DNA from: Strongylocentrotus purpuratus
Taxonomy: Eukaryota; Echinodermata; Echinoidea; Camarodonta; Strongylocentrotidae
Length of the DNA stretch: 64,000 nucleotides
Direction: 5' to 3'
Assembly (NCBI RefSeq): GCF_000002235.5
Contig: NW_022145611.1
Coordinates: 4,888,754 to 4,952,753, forward strand
The notes beneath the pieces are model-generated. The model saw nothing but the letters and a program-made list of their open reading frames with translations, did not search any database and was not told where the DNA came from. The translations under genes and the position numbers were made by a program. This document shows, piece by piece, positions 48,624-60,800 of the stretch; within the stretch, counting starts at the first letter, position 1, and every line of letters starts with the position of its first letter.

Positions 48624-49590
48624 ACCACCACCCTACCTGTTCTTCCATTTTACCTCTACTACCATCCTACCTCTACTACCTTCCTACATCCACCCCACCC
48701 CCACCCTACCTGTTCTTCCATTTTACCTCTACTACAATCCTACGTCCACCCCCACTCTACCCCCACCCTACCCATTTTTCCATTCTACCTCTACTACCAT
48801 CCTGCCTCTACTACCATCCTACATCCACCCTACCCCCACCCTACCTGTTCTTCCATTTTACCTCTACTACCATCCTATGTACACCCCTCACTCTACTCCA
48901 ACCCTACCCGCTCTACCTCCCTACGTCTACTACCACCCTTTATGTTCTTCCATTCTACCTCTACTACCATCCTACATCCACTCCACCCCCACCCTACCCA
49001 TTCTTCCATCCTACGTCTACTACCACCCTACCTGTTCTTCCATCCTAAGTCTACCCTATCCTACGTCTACCCTCTACTTGTTTCCCAGCCTACCTCTACC
49101 CTCACCCTACCCGTTCTTCCATTCTACTCTACTACCATCCTTCCACTACTACCAACCTACATCTACCCCACCCTCCCTGTTCTTCCATTTTACCTCTACT
49201 ACCATCCTACGTCCACCCCACTATACCCCACCCTACCCATTCTTCCATCCTACCTACCCATTCTTCCATCCTACCTCTACTACCACCCTACCTGTTCTTT
49301 CATTCTACCTCTACTACCTCTACTAGATTCGTACATCCACCCCACCACCACCCTACCTGTTCTTCCATTTTACCTCTACTACCATCCTACCTCTACTACC
49401 TTCCTACATCCACCCCACCCCCACCCTACCTGTTCTTCCATTTTACCTCTACTACAATCCTACGTCCACCCCACTCTACCCCCACCCTACCCATTTTTCC
49501 ATTCTACCTCTACTACCATCCTGCCTCTACTACCATCCTACATCCACCCTACCCCCACCCTACCTGTTCTTCCATTTTACCTCTACTACC
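45310..49590. repeat. 720-bp higher-order repeat units
   Basis: The variant stretch ATGTACACCCCTCACTCTAC marks unit starts at 45,310, 46,030, 47,437, 48,157 and 48,877. Neighbours are exactly 720 bases apart except across the 2.1-kb duplication junction, where the unit is cut short. Confidence 0.88.
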
Positions 49591-50134
49591 ATCCTACCTC
49601 TACTACTATCCTACTTCCACCCCACCCCACCCTACCTGTTCTTCCATTTTACCTCTACTGCAATCCTACCTCTACTACAAGGGGAGCATGAAACGACCAC
49701 AGAAGCACGAAAAAGGGTCATGCTAGACTTCAAGAGTTTTTTGCATTATCGATAAATTTGGACAGCTTATAAATCTCAATTTGTTGGAAGCATGTGATAT
49801 TCATCAAGTTCACCAACTTTTGACTCTCGGGATGCCGAAATTGTGATTCAAATCATCAATTTAGCGATCATTATGTTTGGACGTCTGTCTTAGTTTGGTC
49901 ATACGGAATGTAGCCTTTCCCCCAACGGGCCAGCTCCGGCGATTTTGCAGTTCATGTAAGCATATACGTACATATACTCCTATATAGTCAGCATACAACA
50001 ATAATGTACTATTGTTCACACTCGAGTACGTTCACACTTGATTGCGTTCCGTCTTGATTGCGTTCCGGATTTAACAAGGTGCTATTGTTCAGAATTGATT
50101 GTATACCGTATTCTACAGAGTTTTCGTTGTGTGC

Positions 50135-50992
50135 ATGATCACGATGTCCAAGTCGCAACATTCCTCTATTTCTACGAGGCAAACGAGGCAGTCTCATTCA
50201 GCTGAAACCCCTCAAGTGAATGTCTCTTTCAAAGATATCATACAACATGAGGATTTTTTAGATGCGGTGAAAAAAGCTGTGAAGGAAGCTGTAGGAGACG
50301 AATTGAAAGATATAAAAAAAGAACTTGAAAAAGTTTCGCATCAACTAGATTTGTATGAATCGCGAATCGTCACTCTTGAAATAGAAAAGGATTTGAATTC
50401 ATCAAAATTGGTTACTATGGAGAAGAAATTATCAGAGCAGAGTGAAGAGATTCGAAACCTACAAAACAAAGCCCAGGAAGCCGAGCAATATTCAAGACGG
50501 AACTCAATTCGTATTTTTGGCTGCCCTGAAGCAGAAGGGGAAAGCACAGATAGCATCATACTTGGTATTGCTAAAGATAAGCTAGGAGTGGACATCAGTA
50601 GTAACGATCTTGATAGAAGTCATCGGACGGGCCCAATGGAGAGACCAAAACGGAACTCATCACAACATGTGAAAGGATCATCGTCGTTGATTTCGTCCGA
50701 ATCATTGCCGATAAATTCTCAGTCTCGTCATCGCCCGATCCTCGTCAAGTTTGCAACGTACCGCGCTCGCCAGGCCGTGTTGAGAGCAAGACGGAAACTG
50801 AAAAATTCTGGAATCTCAATAGCGGAAGATCTTACTTTTTCGAACTACAAGATATTGAGGGCAGCCAGGGAAGCAAATAAAGCCACTGCAGCTTGGTCAC
50901 AAGACGGACGAATCTTCGTAGCCATACCAGCAAGTAATGGAAAAACTGCTAAAAAGCTAATCACGTCCGTCGAAGATTTGAAAAAATTGTAA
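50135..50992 (+). CDS. LINE ORF1: coiled-coil nucleic-acid-binding protein
   Basis: 285 codons from the ATG at 50,135 (another ATG nine bases on, MSKSQHSS). Residues ~30-125 are charged and heptad-like, rich in Glu/Lys (for example KDIKKELEKVSHQLDLYESR), and look like a coiled coil. Next comes an L1-ORF1p-like region starting YSRRNSIRIFGCPE, then RPILVKFATYRARQAVLRAR and a C-terminal part with FSNYKILRAAREANK. ORF1 proteins of this type bind element RNA and act as chaperones in the transposition particle. The stop is 211 bases before ORF2. The frame is intact. Confidence 0.85.
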   Translation: MITMSKSQHSSISTRQTRQSHSAETPQVNVSFKDIIQHEDFLDAVKKAVKEAVGDELKDIKKELEKVSHQLDLYESRIVTLEIEKDLNSSKLVTMEKKLSEQSEEIRNLQNKAQEAEQYSRRNSIRIFGCPEAEGESTDSIILGIAKDKLGVDISSNDLDRSHRTGPMERPKRNSSQHVKGSSSLISSESLPINSQSRHRPILVKFATYRARQAVLRARRKLKNSGISIAEDLTFSNYKILRAAREANKATAAWSQDGRIFVAIPASNGKTAKKLITSVEDLKKL

Positions 50993-51202
50993 AATGATGA
51001 TTTGATGTACATCTCTAACATCTAACGATGTTGGCTAGTGATATATTTATACATGTACGTCATCCTGGGAGGTGTATCGATTTAACGAACAACAAGCTCG
51101 CATTTTGTTCATATTATAACTTGAATGTTTGTGTTATTTTGTTGTTGTTTGCTTTGAATGTTTAGCTTTAGCTTTTCAAGCTAGATTTTAAGCAGGATTG
51201 TA

Positions 51203-54200
51203 ATGTTAAGAAAGTTTCCATGTGGGTTGTGTAGAAAGTCTGTAAAATCAAACCAAAAGGGCCTTTTATGTACACAATGTAAAAGTTGGATCCACATATC
51301 ATGTGCTAGTGTACCTGTACAATTATATGATGATGACACGGAAGTGTTCTTGGATTGGGAATGTCCACAGTGTATGATGCAGCATTTACCTTTTTATGGA
51401 GAAAGTGCCAATTTGATCAATGTGCAATATAATTCAAAGAAAAAAATAGATGAACATATAGTTAATCAGCCCGGGTTGAAATACAATCAATTATCACTAA
51501 ATGGATTAAAATGTCTACAGCTTAACGTTGTTAGTCTTTTGAAGCATTTTGATGAAATTAAATCAATTTTGTGCAGTAATGACATACACCTACTCGCACT
51601 AAATGAAACCAGATTAGACGATAGTGTGTATGACACAGAAATCGCCATACCCCAATACTCTGTTATTCGAAATGACCGCAATAGAAAAGGTGGAGGAGTA
51701 GCTATATATGTGCACAATAGTTTGAATTTTCATCAATTGACATTTGATTCCACCCTACATTTAGAAGCTTTATCATTACTGATTGATTTGAAAAAAGATA
51801 AACCTTTCATATTTGTTACATGGTATCGACCTCCAAGCTCCAAATGTGATATTCTCAATTATTATGAAACTATGTTAACATTTCTTGAGGGATTTAACAA
51901 ACCAATCATTCTTATGGGAGACATCAATTTTGATATTTTAAAACAACCTCAAACAAGTGGATGTAAACGATATAACCAATTAAATGCTATTTATGGTTTG
52001 AAACATGTAAATAAGTCAGAATATACAAGAGTTACTAAGGAATCTTCAACACTTGTTGATCATATTATTACAAACTGTAATGAGAATGTAAATTCTTTTG
52101 GTGTTATTCATAATGGTCTCAGTGATCACTCCATGACTTTTTTGATCTGGAACACTCGTCAATATGATAAGTGTTCTGATCCAAATTTCGTCACATTTCG
52201 TAAATCAAAAGGTGTAGATTTAAATGCTTTTAAAAGAGAAATCAATGAGCTTGATTGGTCTGATGTTGAAGAAATGAAGAGTATAGATGACGCCGTAGAT
52301 GGATGGCAAGAGCTTTTGTTGGGTGTAGTTAATAGATACATGCCACTCAAAACTAAAAGAGTAAGAAAGAAACATTCACCGTGGTTGAATGAATGGATTT
52401 TTGAATTAATGAAAAAGCGTGACAAAATGAAACAGAAGGCAAAAATTGATAACAAAGATGTGTATTGGAAAGAATATAGACAATTAAAAAACAAAGTTAC
52501 ATTTGAAAATAGAAAACTTAAAAGGAAATATTTTACCGAAAAATTAACTGAAACTATAGACAGAAACCAAACATGGCCAACTCTTAAATCTCTCCTACCC
52601 AACAAGAGCTCTAAATCACCTATACCTGTGTCACATGATATTTTTGAAACTGCAAATTATTTTAATAATCATTTTGCCAATGTTGCCAATGTCTTACATG
52701 CATGTAATGGTGTTAATGTCTCGCATGTATGTAACGAGGCAGGTCTGGATAATGATATGCAAACCCCACTATTTCAGCTTTCTTTAGTTTCTGAAGCAGA
52801 TGTGTTAAAAGAAATATACAGCCTAAAGAATAAGAAATCGGTTGGTTTGGATGGGATCAGTTCTTACATATTGAAAACTTGTGCAACAGAAATCTTTAGA
52901 ATTATAGCATACCTTATTAATAAGTCAATAACTGATGGGGTAGTTCCTCGCCAGTGGAAGATTGCAAAAATTATACCATTGCACAAAAAAGGTGACAAAT
53001 GTCAGCCAGATAATTACAGGCCAATATCATTACTGCCCTGTGTTTCGAAACTTTTGGAGAGGGTTGTTCAAAAACAATTACTTAATTACTTGAATGACAA
53101 TGATGTATTAGTGAAGGAGCAATCGGGCTTTAGATCGAAACATTCCACAACTACTGCACTTATTAAAGTAACTGATGAATGGCTTGAAGCAATTGATCAA
53201 GGGAAATATACTGGGTGTGTCTTTGTCGATTTACATAAGGCATTTGATACTGTCAATCACCAAATTCTAATTAAAAAAACTTTATGATATTGGAGTACAA
53301 GGTACCTCATTAAGATGGTTTCAGGATTATCTAATGAAAAGGCGTATTAGAACTTCCATAGGAGAAACATTGTCAGAGGAATTATCCCTTGATTACGGCG
53401 TACCTCAGGGTTCAATACTGGGGCCACTGCTATTTTTAATTTTTATAAACGATCTGCCTAGGTCTTTCACGAAATGCAATTTGCACTTTTATGCCGACGA
53501 CACGGTTATGTATTATTCCCACAAAGATGTAGATGTGATTCAATCAGTTTTAAACGAAGAGCTAGGACATCTACAATCTTGGATGAATGCAAATAGACTC
53601 TCTGTGAACTCCAGTAAAACAGTATGCATGCTTTTAGGGACAAAGTTTATGCTTTCTAAGCATGATATTCTCAATTTAGAGATAAATGCCACTAAGCTAA
53701 TTCAAGTAAAATGTTTCAAATATCTTGGAGTAAATGTAGATTGTGAACTTAAGTGGAATATTCATATAGAGCAATTGAACAAAAAAATTGGGAAAATGAT
53801 TGGTTTCTTGAGGAGATTGAGGTATTTTATTAATGAGTCAAATCTGAAACTAATTTATTCATCTGTAATTATGCCTCACTTTGACTATGCAGATACTGTT
53901 TGGCAAACTGCAAATAATAATCATTTTGATCAACTTCAGAAACTTCAGAATCGAGCAGGAAGAATTATTCTTCAGGTTAAACCTGGTGAACATATATCTA
54001 TTCAGCAGATTCACGATACCTTGGATTGGGAAACCCTAAAATCTCGACGTCGGAGACATATGTGTTCGTTACTGTTTAAAACATTTCATGAGCTAGCACC
54101 TAAATATATGACTGATAAATTTGTATTTAACGAAAAGTGTTACGGGCTAAGATATAATGACAATTTAATGCTTCCGAAACCAAGAACCAATCAGTGTAAA

Positions 54201-54323
54201 CGTACATTCTTATATCGGGGATCCGTGTTATACAATGAACTACCTATTAAGCTCCGTCAGTTAGGCACACTAAATTTGTTTAATAAACATGTTCAAAAAT
54301 ACTTCAATTATTTTGATATTTAA
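51203..54323 (+). CDS. LINE ORF2: PHD-like finger, endonuclease and reverse transcriptase, one frameshift
   Basis: About 1,040 codons in two frames. Residues ~7-55 hold a PHD-like zinc finger (CGLCRKS, CTQCKSWIHISC, WECPQC). The apurinic-type endonuclease spans ~100-320: LKCLQLNVVSLL, ALNETRLDD, RKGGGVAIYVH, MGDINFD, STLVDHIITN, GLSDHS. The reverse transcriptase includes IIPLHKKGDKCQPDNYRPIS, SGFRSKHSTTTAL, FVDLHKAFDTVNH, YGVPQGSILGPLLF and FYADDTVMYY with the catalytic Asp pair. The frame changes in a run of seven A (53,273-53,279), where six would keep the frame. The first frame stops at 53,287 and the rest reads in the next frame to TAA at 54,323. Either a recent mutation or a homopolymer sequencing error would explain this. 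Confidence 0.88.
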
Positions 54324-54810
54324 ATTTCGCAATCCCATTGGCTTTTGCCATAAACATAACCAATTTAATAACAGACTAAATTAGATAATGTGTAGAATAT
54401 TTTAAAACTAATCAAGTTAATTGTTAGCAGGGTGGGTGATAAGGGTGGGGTCGTATTTTGTTAAATTAGGGATGGTAGGGGATATTTGAATTGATTTTAA
54501 TGCTTTTTGTTAGTGTTTTTTGTTTAATTTAATTTAATTTGATTTAGTTAAGTTAAGTACAAGTACAATGTTGTTGTTTTTTTTTTAAATATTTTTAATT
54601 ACGACTTACTATTTTGTTATATCATTGCTTATTATAGTATCATTATATATATATTGGACTCCATGGAAGAACAGAGCCATTAGGTTAATGGCTCTGAAAT
54701 GGACTATCCAACCGTTTTATCATTCTATCATTGTTATATAAGTCTTTGATTTTGTTATATTGTGTTATTGTTTTTTATGATGATTTTCGGAAATAAAACA
54801 AACAAACAAA

Positions 54811-57800
54811 CTACCATTCTACGTCTACCCCCACCCTACCCCTTCTTCCATTCTACCTCTACTACCATCCTACCTCTACTACCATCCTACATCCACCCCA
54901 CCCCCACCCTACCTGTTCTTCCATTTTAACCTCTACTACCATCCTACATCCACTCCACCCCCACCCTACCTATTCTTCCATCCTACGTCCACCACCACCC
55001 TACCCATTCTACCATGGTACCTCTACTACCATCCTACGTACCCCTACTCTACCTCCACCCTACCCCTTCTTCCATTCTACTCTACTACCATCCTACCTCT
55101 ACTACCACCCTACCTGTTTTTCCATTCTACCTCTACTACCATCCTTCCTCTACTACCATCCTACATCTACCCCACCCTCCCTGTTCTTCCATTTTACCTC
55201 TACTACCATCCTACGTCCACCCCCACTCTACCCCACCCTACCCATTCTTCCATCCTACCTCTACTACCACCCTACCTGTTCTTTCATTCTACCTCTACTA
55301 CCATCCTACCTCTACTACCATCCTACATCCACCCCACCCCAACCCTACCCGTTCTTCCATTTTACCTCTACTACCATCCTACCTCTACTACTATCCTACA
55401 TCTACCCCATCCTACGTCTACCCTATTCTACGTCTAACTTCTACTTGTTTTCCCAGCCTACCTCTACTACCACCCTACCTGTTCTTCCATTCTACCTCTA
55501 CTACCATCCTATGTACACCCCTCACTCTACTCCAACCCTACCCGCTCTACCTCCCTACGTCTACTACCACCCTTTCTGTTCTTCCATTCTACCTCTACTA
55601 CCATCCTACATCCACTCCACCCCCACCCTACCCATTCTTCTATCCTACGTCTACTACCACCCTACCTGTTCTTCCATCCTAAGTCTACCCTATCCTACGT
55701 CTACCCTCTACTTGTTTCCCAGCCTACCTCTACCCTCACCCTACCCGTTCTTCCATTCTACTCTACTACCATCCTTCCACTACTACCAACCTACATCTAC
55801 CCCACCCTCCCTGTTCTTCCATTTTACCTCTACTACCATCCTACGTCCACCCCACTATACCCCACCCTACCCATTCTTCCATCCTACCTACCCATTCTTC
55901 CATCCTACCTCTACTACCACCCTACCTGTTCTTTCATTCTACCTCTACTACCTCTACTAGATTCGTACATCCACCCCACCACCACCCTACCTGTTCTTCC
56001 ATTTTACCTCTACTACCATCCTACCTCGACTACCTTCCTACATCCACCCCACCCCCACCCTACCTGTTCTTCCATTTTACTTCTACTACAATCCTACGTC
56101 CACCCCCACTCTACCCCCACCCTACCCATTTTTCCATTCTACCTCTACTACCATCCTGCCTCTACTACCATCCTACATCCACCCTACCCCCACCCTACCT
56201 GTTCTTCCATTTTACCTCTACTACCATCCTACCTCTACTACTATCCTACTTCCACCCCACCCCACCCTACCTGTTCTTCCATTTTACCTCTACTGCAATC
56301 CTACCTCTACTACCATTCTACGTCTACCCCCACCCTACCCCTTCTTCCATTCTACCTCTACTACCATCCTACCTCTACTACCATCCTACATCCACCCCAC
56401 CCCACCCTACCTGTTCTTCCATTTTAACCTCTACTACCATCCTACATCCACTCCACCCCCACCCTACCTATTCTTCCATCCTACGTCCACCACCACCCTA
56501 CCCATTTTACCATGGTACCTCTACTACCATCCTACGTACCCCTACTCTACCTCCACCCTACCCCTTCTTCCATTCTACTCTACTACCATCCTACCTCTAC
56601 TACCACCCTACCTGTTTTTCCATTCTACCTCTACTACCATCCTTCCTCTACTACCATCCTACATCTACCCCACCCTCCCTGTTCTTCCATTTTACCTCTA
56701 CTACCATCCTACGTCCACCCCCACTCTACCCCACCCTACCCATTCTTCCATCCTACCTCTACTACCACCCTACCTGTTCTTTCATTCTACCTCTACTACC
56801 ATCCTACCTCTACTACCATCCTACATCCACCCCACCCCAACCCTACCTGTTCTTCCATTTTACCTCTACTACCATCCTACCTCTACTACTATCCTAAATC
56901 TACCCCATCCTACGTCTACCCTATTCTACGTCTACCTTCTACTTGTTTTCCCAGCCTACCTCTACTACCACTTTACCTGTTCTTCCATTCTACCTCTACT
57001 ACCATCCTATGTCCACCCCCCACTCTACCCCACCCTACCCATTCTTTCATCCTACCTACCCATTCTTCCATCCTACCTCTACTACCACCCTACCTGTTCT
57101 TTCATTCTACCTCTACTACCTCTACTAGATTCGTACATCCACCCAACCACCACCCTACCTGTTCTTCCATTTTACCTCTACTACCATCCTACCTCTACTA
57201 CCTTCCTACATCCACCCCACCCCCACCCTACCTGTTCTTCCATTTTACCTCTACTGCAATCCTACCTCTACTACCATCCTACGTCCACCCCCACTCTACC
57301 CCCACCCTACCCATTCTTCCATTCTACCTCTACTACCATCCTGCCTCTACTACCATCCTACATCCACCCTACCCCCACCCTACATGTTCTTCCATTTTAC
57401 CTCTACTACCATCCTACCTCTACTACCTTCCTACATCCACCCCACCCCCACCCTACCTGTTCTTCCATTTTACCTCTACTGCAATCCTACCTCTACTACC
57501 ATCCTACGTCCACCCCCACTCTACCCCCACCTACCCATTCTTCCATTCTACCTCTACTACCATCCTGCCTCTACTACCATCCTACATCCACCCTACCCCC
57601 ACCCTACATGTTCTTCCATTTTACCTCTACTACCATCCTACCTCTACTACTATCCTACTTCCACCCCACCCCACCCTACCTGTTCTTCCATTTTACCTCT
57701 ACTGCAATCCTACCTCTACTACCATTCTACGTCTACCCCCACCCTACCCCTTCTTCCATTCTACCTCTACTACCATCCTACATCCACCCCACCCCTACCC

Positions 57801-60800
57801 TACCTGTTCTTCCATTTTACCTCTACTGCAATCCTACCTCTACTACCATTCTACGTCTACCCCCACCCTACCCCTTCTTCCATTCTACCTCTACTACCAT
57901 CCTACCTCTACTACCATCCTACATCCACCCCACCCCACCCTACCTGTTCTTCCATTCTACCTCTACTACCATCCTTCCTCTACTACTATCCTACATCTAC
58001 CCCACCCTCCCTGTTCTTCTATTTTACCTCTACTACCATCCTACGTCCACCCCACTCTACCCCCACCCTACCATTCTTCAATCCTACCTCTACTTACCAC
58101 CCTACCTCTACTACCACCCTACCTGTTCTTCCATTTTACCTCTACTACCATCCTACGTCCACCCCACTCTACCCCACCCTACCCATTCTTCAACCCTACC
58201 CGCTCTACCTCCCTACGTCTACTACCACCCTTTCTGTTCTTCCATTCTACCTCTACTACCATCCTACATCCACTCCACCCCCACCCTACCCATTCTTCCA
58301 TCCTACGTCTACTACCACCCTACCTGTTCTTCCATCCTTCCTCTACTACCACCCTACGTCTACTACCACCCTACCTGTTCTTCCATTCTACCTCTACTAC
58401 CATCCTACCTCTACTACCATCCTACATCCACCCCACCCCCACCCTACCTGTTCTTCCATTTTTACCTCTACTACCATCCTACATCCACTCCACCCCCACC
58501 CTACCATTCTTCCATCCTACGTCCACCCCCACTCTACCCCCACCCTACCCCTTCTTCCATTCTACCTCTACTACCATCCCACCTCTACTACCATCCTACA
58601 TCCACCCTACCCCCACCCTACCTGTTCTTCCATTTTACCTCTACTACCATCCTACCTCTACTACTATCCTACTTCAACCCCACCCCCACCCTACCTGTTC
58701 TTCCATTTTACCTCTACTACCATCCTACATCCACTTTACCCCCACCCCATCCATTCTTCCATCCTACATCCACCCCAACCCTACCCATTCTACCATGATA
58801 CCTCTACTACCATCCCACGTCCATCCCCTACTCTACCCCCACCCTACCCCTTCTTCCATTCTACTCTACTACCATCCTACCTCTACTACCACCCTACCTG
58901 TTTTTCCATTCTACCTCTACTACCATCCTTCCTCTACTACCATCCTACATCTACCCCACCCTCCCTGTTCTTCCATTTTACCTCTACTACCTCCTACGTC
59001 CACCCCCACTACCCATTCTTCCATCCTAACTCTACTACCACCCTACCTCTACTACCACCCTACCTGTTCTTCCATTTTACCTCTACTACCATCCTACCTC
59101 TACTACTATCCTACATCTACCCTATCCTACGTCTACCCTATCCTACGTCTACCTTCTACTTGTTTTCCCAGCCTACCTCTATTACCACCCTACCTGTTCT
59201 TCCATTTTACCTCTACTACCATCCTACGTCCACCCCCACTCTACCCCACCCTACCCATTCTTTCATCCTACCTACCCATTCTTCCATCCTACCTCTACTA
59301 CCACCCTACCTGTTCTTTCATTCTACCTCTACTACCTCTACTAGATTCGTACATCCACCCAACCACCACCCTACCTGTTCTTCCATTTTACCTCTACTAC
59401 CATCCTACCTCTACTACCTTCCTACATCCACCCCACCCCCACCCTACCTGTTCTTCCATTTTACCTCTACTACAATCCTACCTCTACTACCATCCTACGT
59501 CCACCCCCACTCTACCCCCACCCTACCCATTCTTCCATTCTACCTCTACTACCATCCTGCCTCTACTACCATCCTACATCCACCCTACCCCCACCCTACA
59601 TGTTCTTCCATTTTACCTCTACTACCATCCTACCTCTACTACTATCCTACTTCCACCCCACCCCACCCTACCTGTTCTTCCATTTTACCTCTACTGCAAT
59701 CCTACCTCTACTACCATTCTACGTCTACCCCCACCCTACCCCTTCTTCCATTCTACCTCTACTACCATCCTACATCCACCCCACCCCTACCCTACCTGTT
59801 CTTCCATTTTACCTCTACTACAATCCTACATCCACTCCACCCCCACCCTACCCATTCTTCCATCCTACGTCCACCCCCACCCTACCCATTCTACCATGAT
59901 ACCTCTACTACCATCCTACGTACCCCTACTCTACCTCCACCCTACCCCTTCTTCCATTCTACTCTACTACCATCCTACCTCTACTACCACACTACCTGTT
60001 TTTCCATTCTACCTCTACTACCATCCTTCCTCTACTACTATCCTACATCTACCCACCCTCCCTGTTCTTCCATTTTACCTCTACTACCATCCTACGTCCA
60101 CCCCACTCTACCCCCACCCTACCCCTTCTTCCATTCTACCTCTACTACCATCCCACCTCTACTACCATCCTACATCCACCCTACCCCCACCCTACCTGTT
60201 CTTCCATTTTACCTCTACTACCATCCTACCTCTACTACTATCCTACTTCAACCCCACCCCCACCCTACCTGTTCTTCCATTTTACCTCTACTACCATCCT
60301 ACATCCACTTTACCCCCACCCCATCCATTCTTCCATCCTACATCCACCCCAACCCTACCCATTCTACCATGATACCTCTACTACCATCCCACGTCCATCC
60401 CCTACTCTACCCCCACCCTACCCCTTCTTCCATTCTACTCTACTACCATCCTACCTCTACTACCACCCTACCTGTTTTTCCATTCTACCTCTACTACCAT
60501 CCTTCCTCTACTACCATCCTACATCTACCCCACCCTCCCTGTTCTTCCATTTTACCTCTACTACCTCCTACGTCCACCCCCACTACCCATTCTTCCATCC
60601 TAACTCTACTACCACCCTACCTCTACTACCACCCTACCTGTTCTTCCATTTTACCTCTACTACCATCCTACCTCTACTACTATCCTACATCTACCCTATC
60701 CTACGTCTACCCTATTCTACGTCTACCTTCTACTTGTTTTCCCAGCCTACCTCTATTACCACCCTACCTGTTCTTCCATTCTACCTCTACTACCATCCTA

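Larger units (their letters stand above)
42215..49678. repeat. Pyrimidine-strand minisatellite array, left part
   Basis: The base unit is ~17 nucleotides, with variants such as TACCTCTACTACCATCC, TACCCGTTCTTCCATTC and TACCTGTTCTTCCATTT. Pairs form 34-base repeats (clearest at 42,360-42,720). The + strand is almost all C, T and A, so stop codons are rare in every forward frame, producing long Pro/Tyr/Leu/Ser/Thr open frames with no other coding sign. Higher-order copies are annotated separately. The array resumes at 54,811 after a LINE insertion. Confidence 0.95.
49679..54810 (+). mobile_element. Near-intact CR1/L2-like LINE (non-LTR retrotransposon) inserted in the minisatellite
   Basis: A 5,132-base element with a ~455-base 5' UTR, ORF1, ORF2, a 3' UTR with a small hairpin-like segment (AGAGCCATTAGGTTAATGGCTCT, 54,673 on) and a tail of AAAC repeats. 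The left flank ends CCTCTACTAC and the right flank starts CTACCATTCTACG. The same sequence uninterrupted (CCTCTACTACCATTCTACG) occurs elsewhere in the array, for example near 57,712. That gives a 4-5-base target duplication (CTAC). Only one frame break was seen in ORF2. The clade is judged from RT motif style (GVPQGSILGPLLFLIFINDL, YADDT). Confidence 0.92.

Noticed and set aside
42215-49678. CRISPR-like array or telomeric repeat
   Set aside because: Eukaryotic context, no spacer/repeat alternation, and units are not CCCTAA; it is a degenerate minisatellite.
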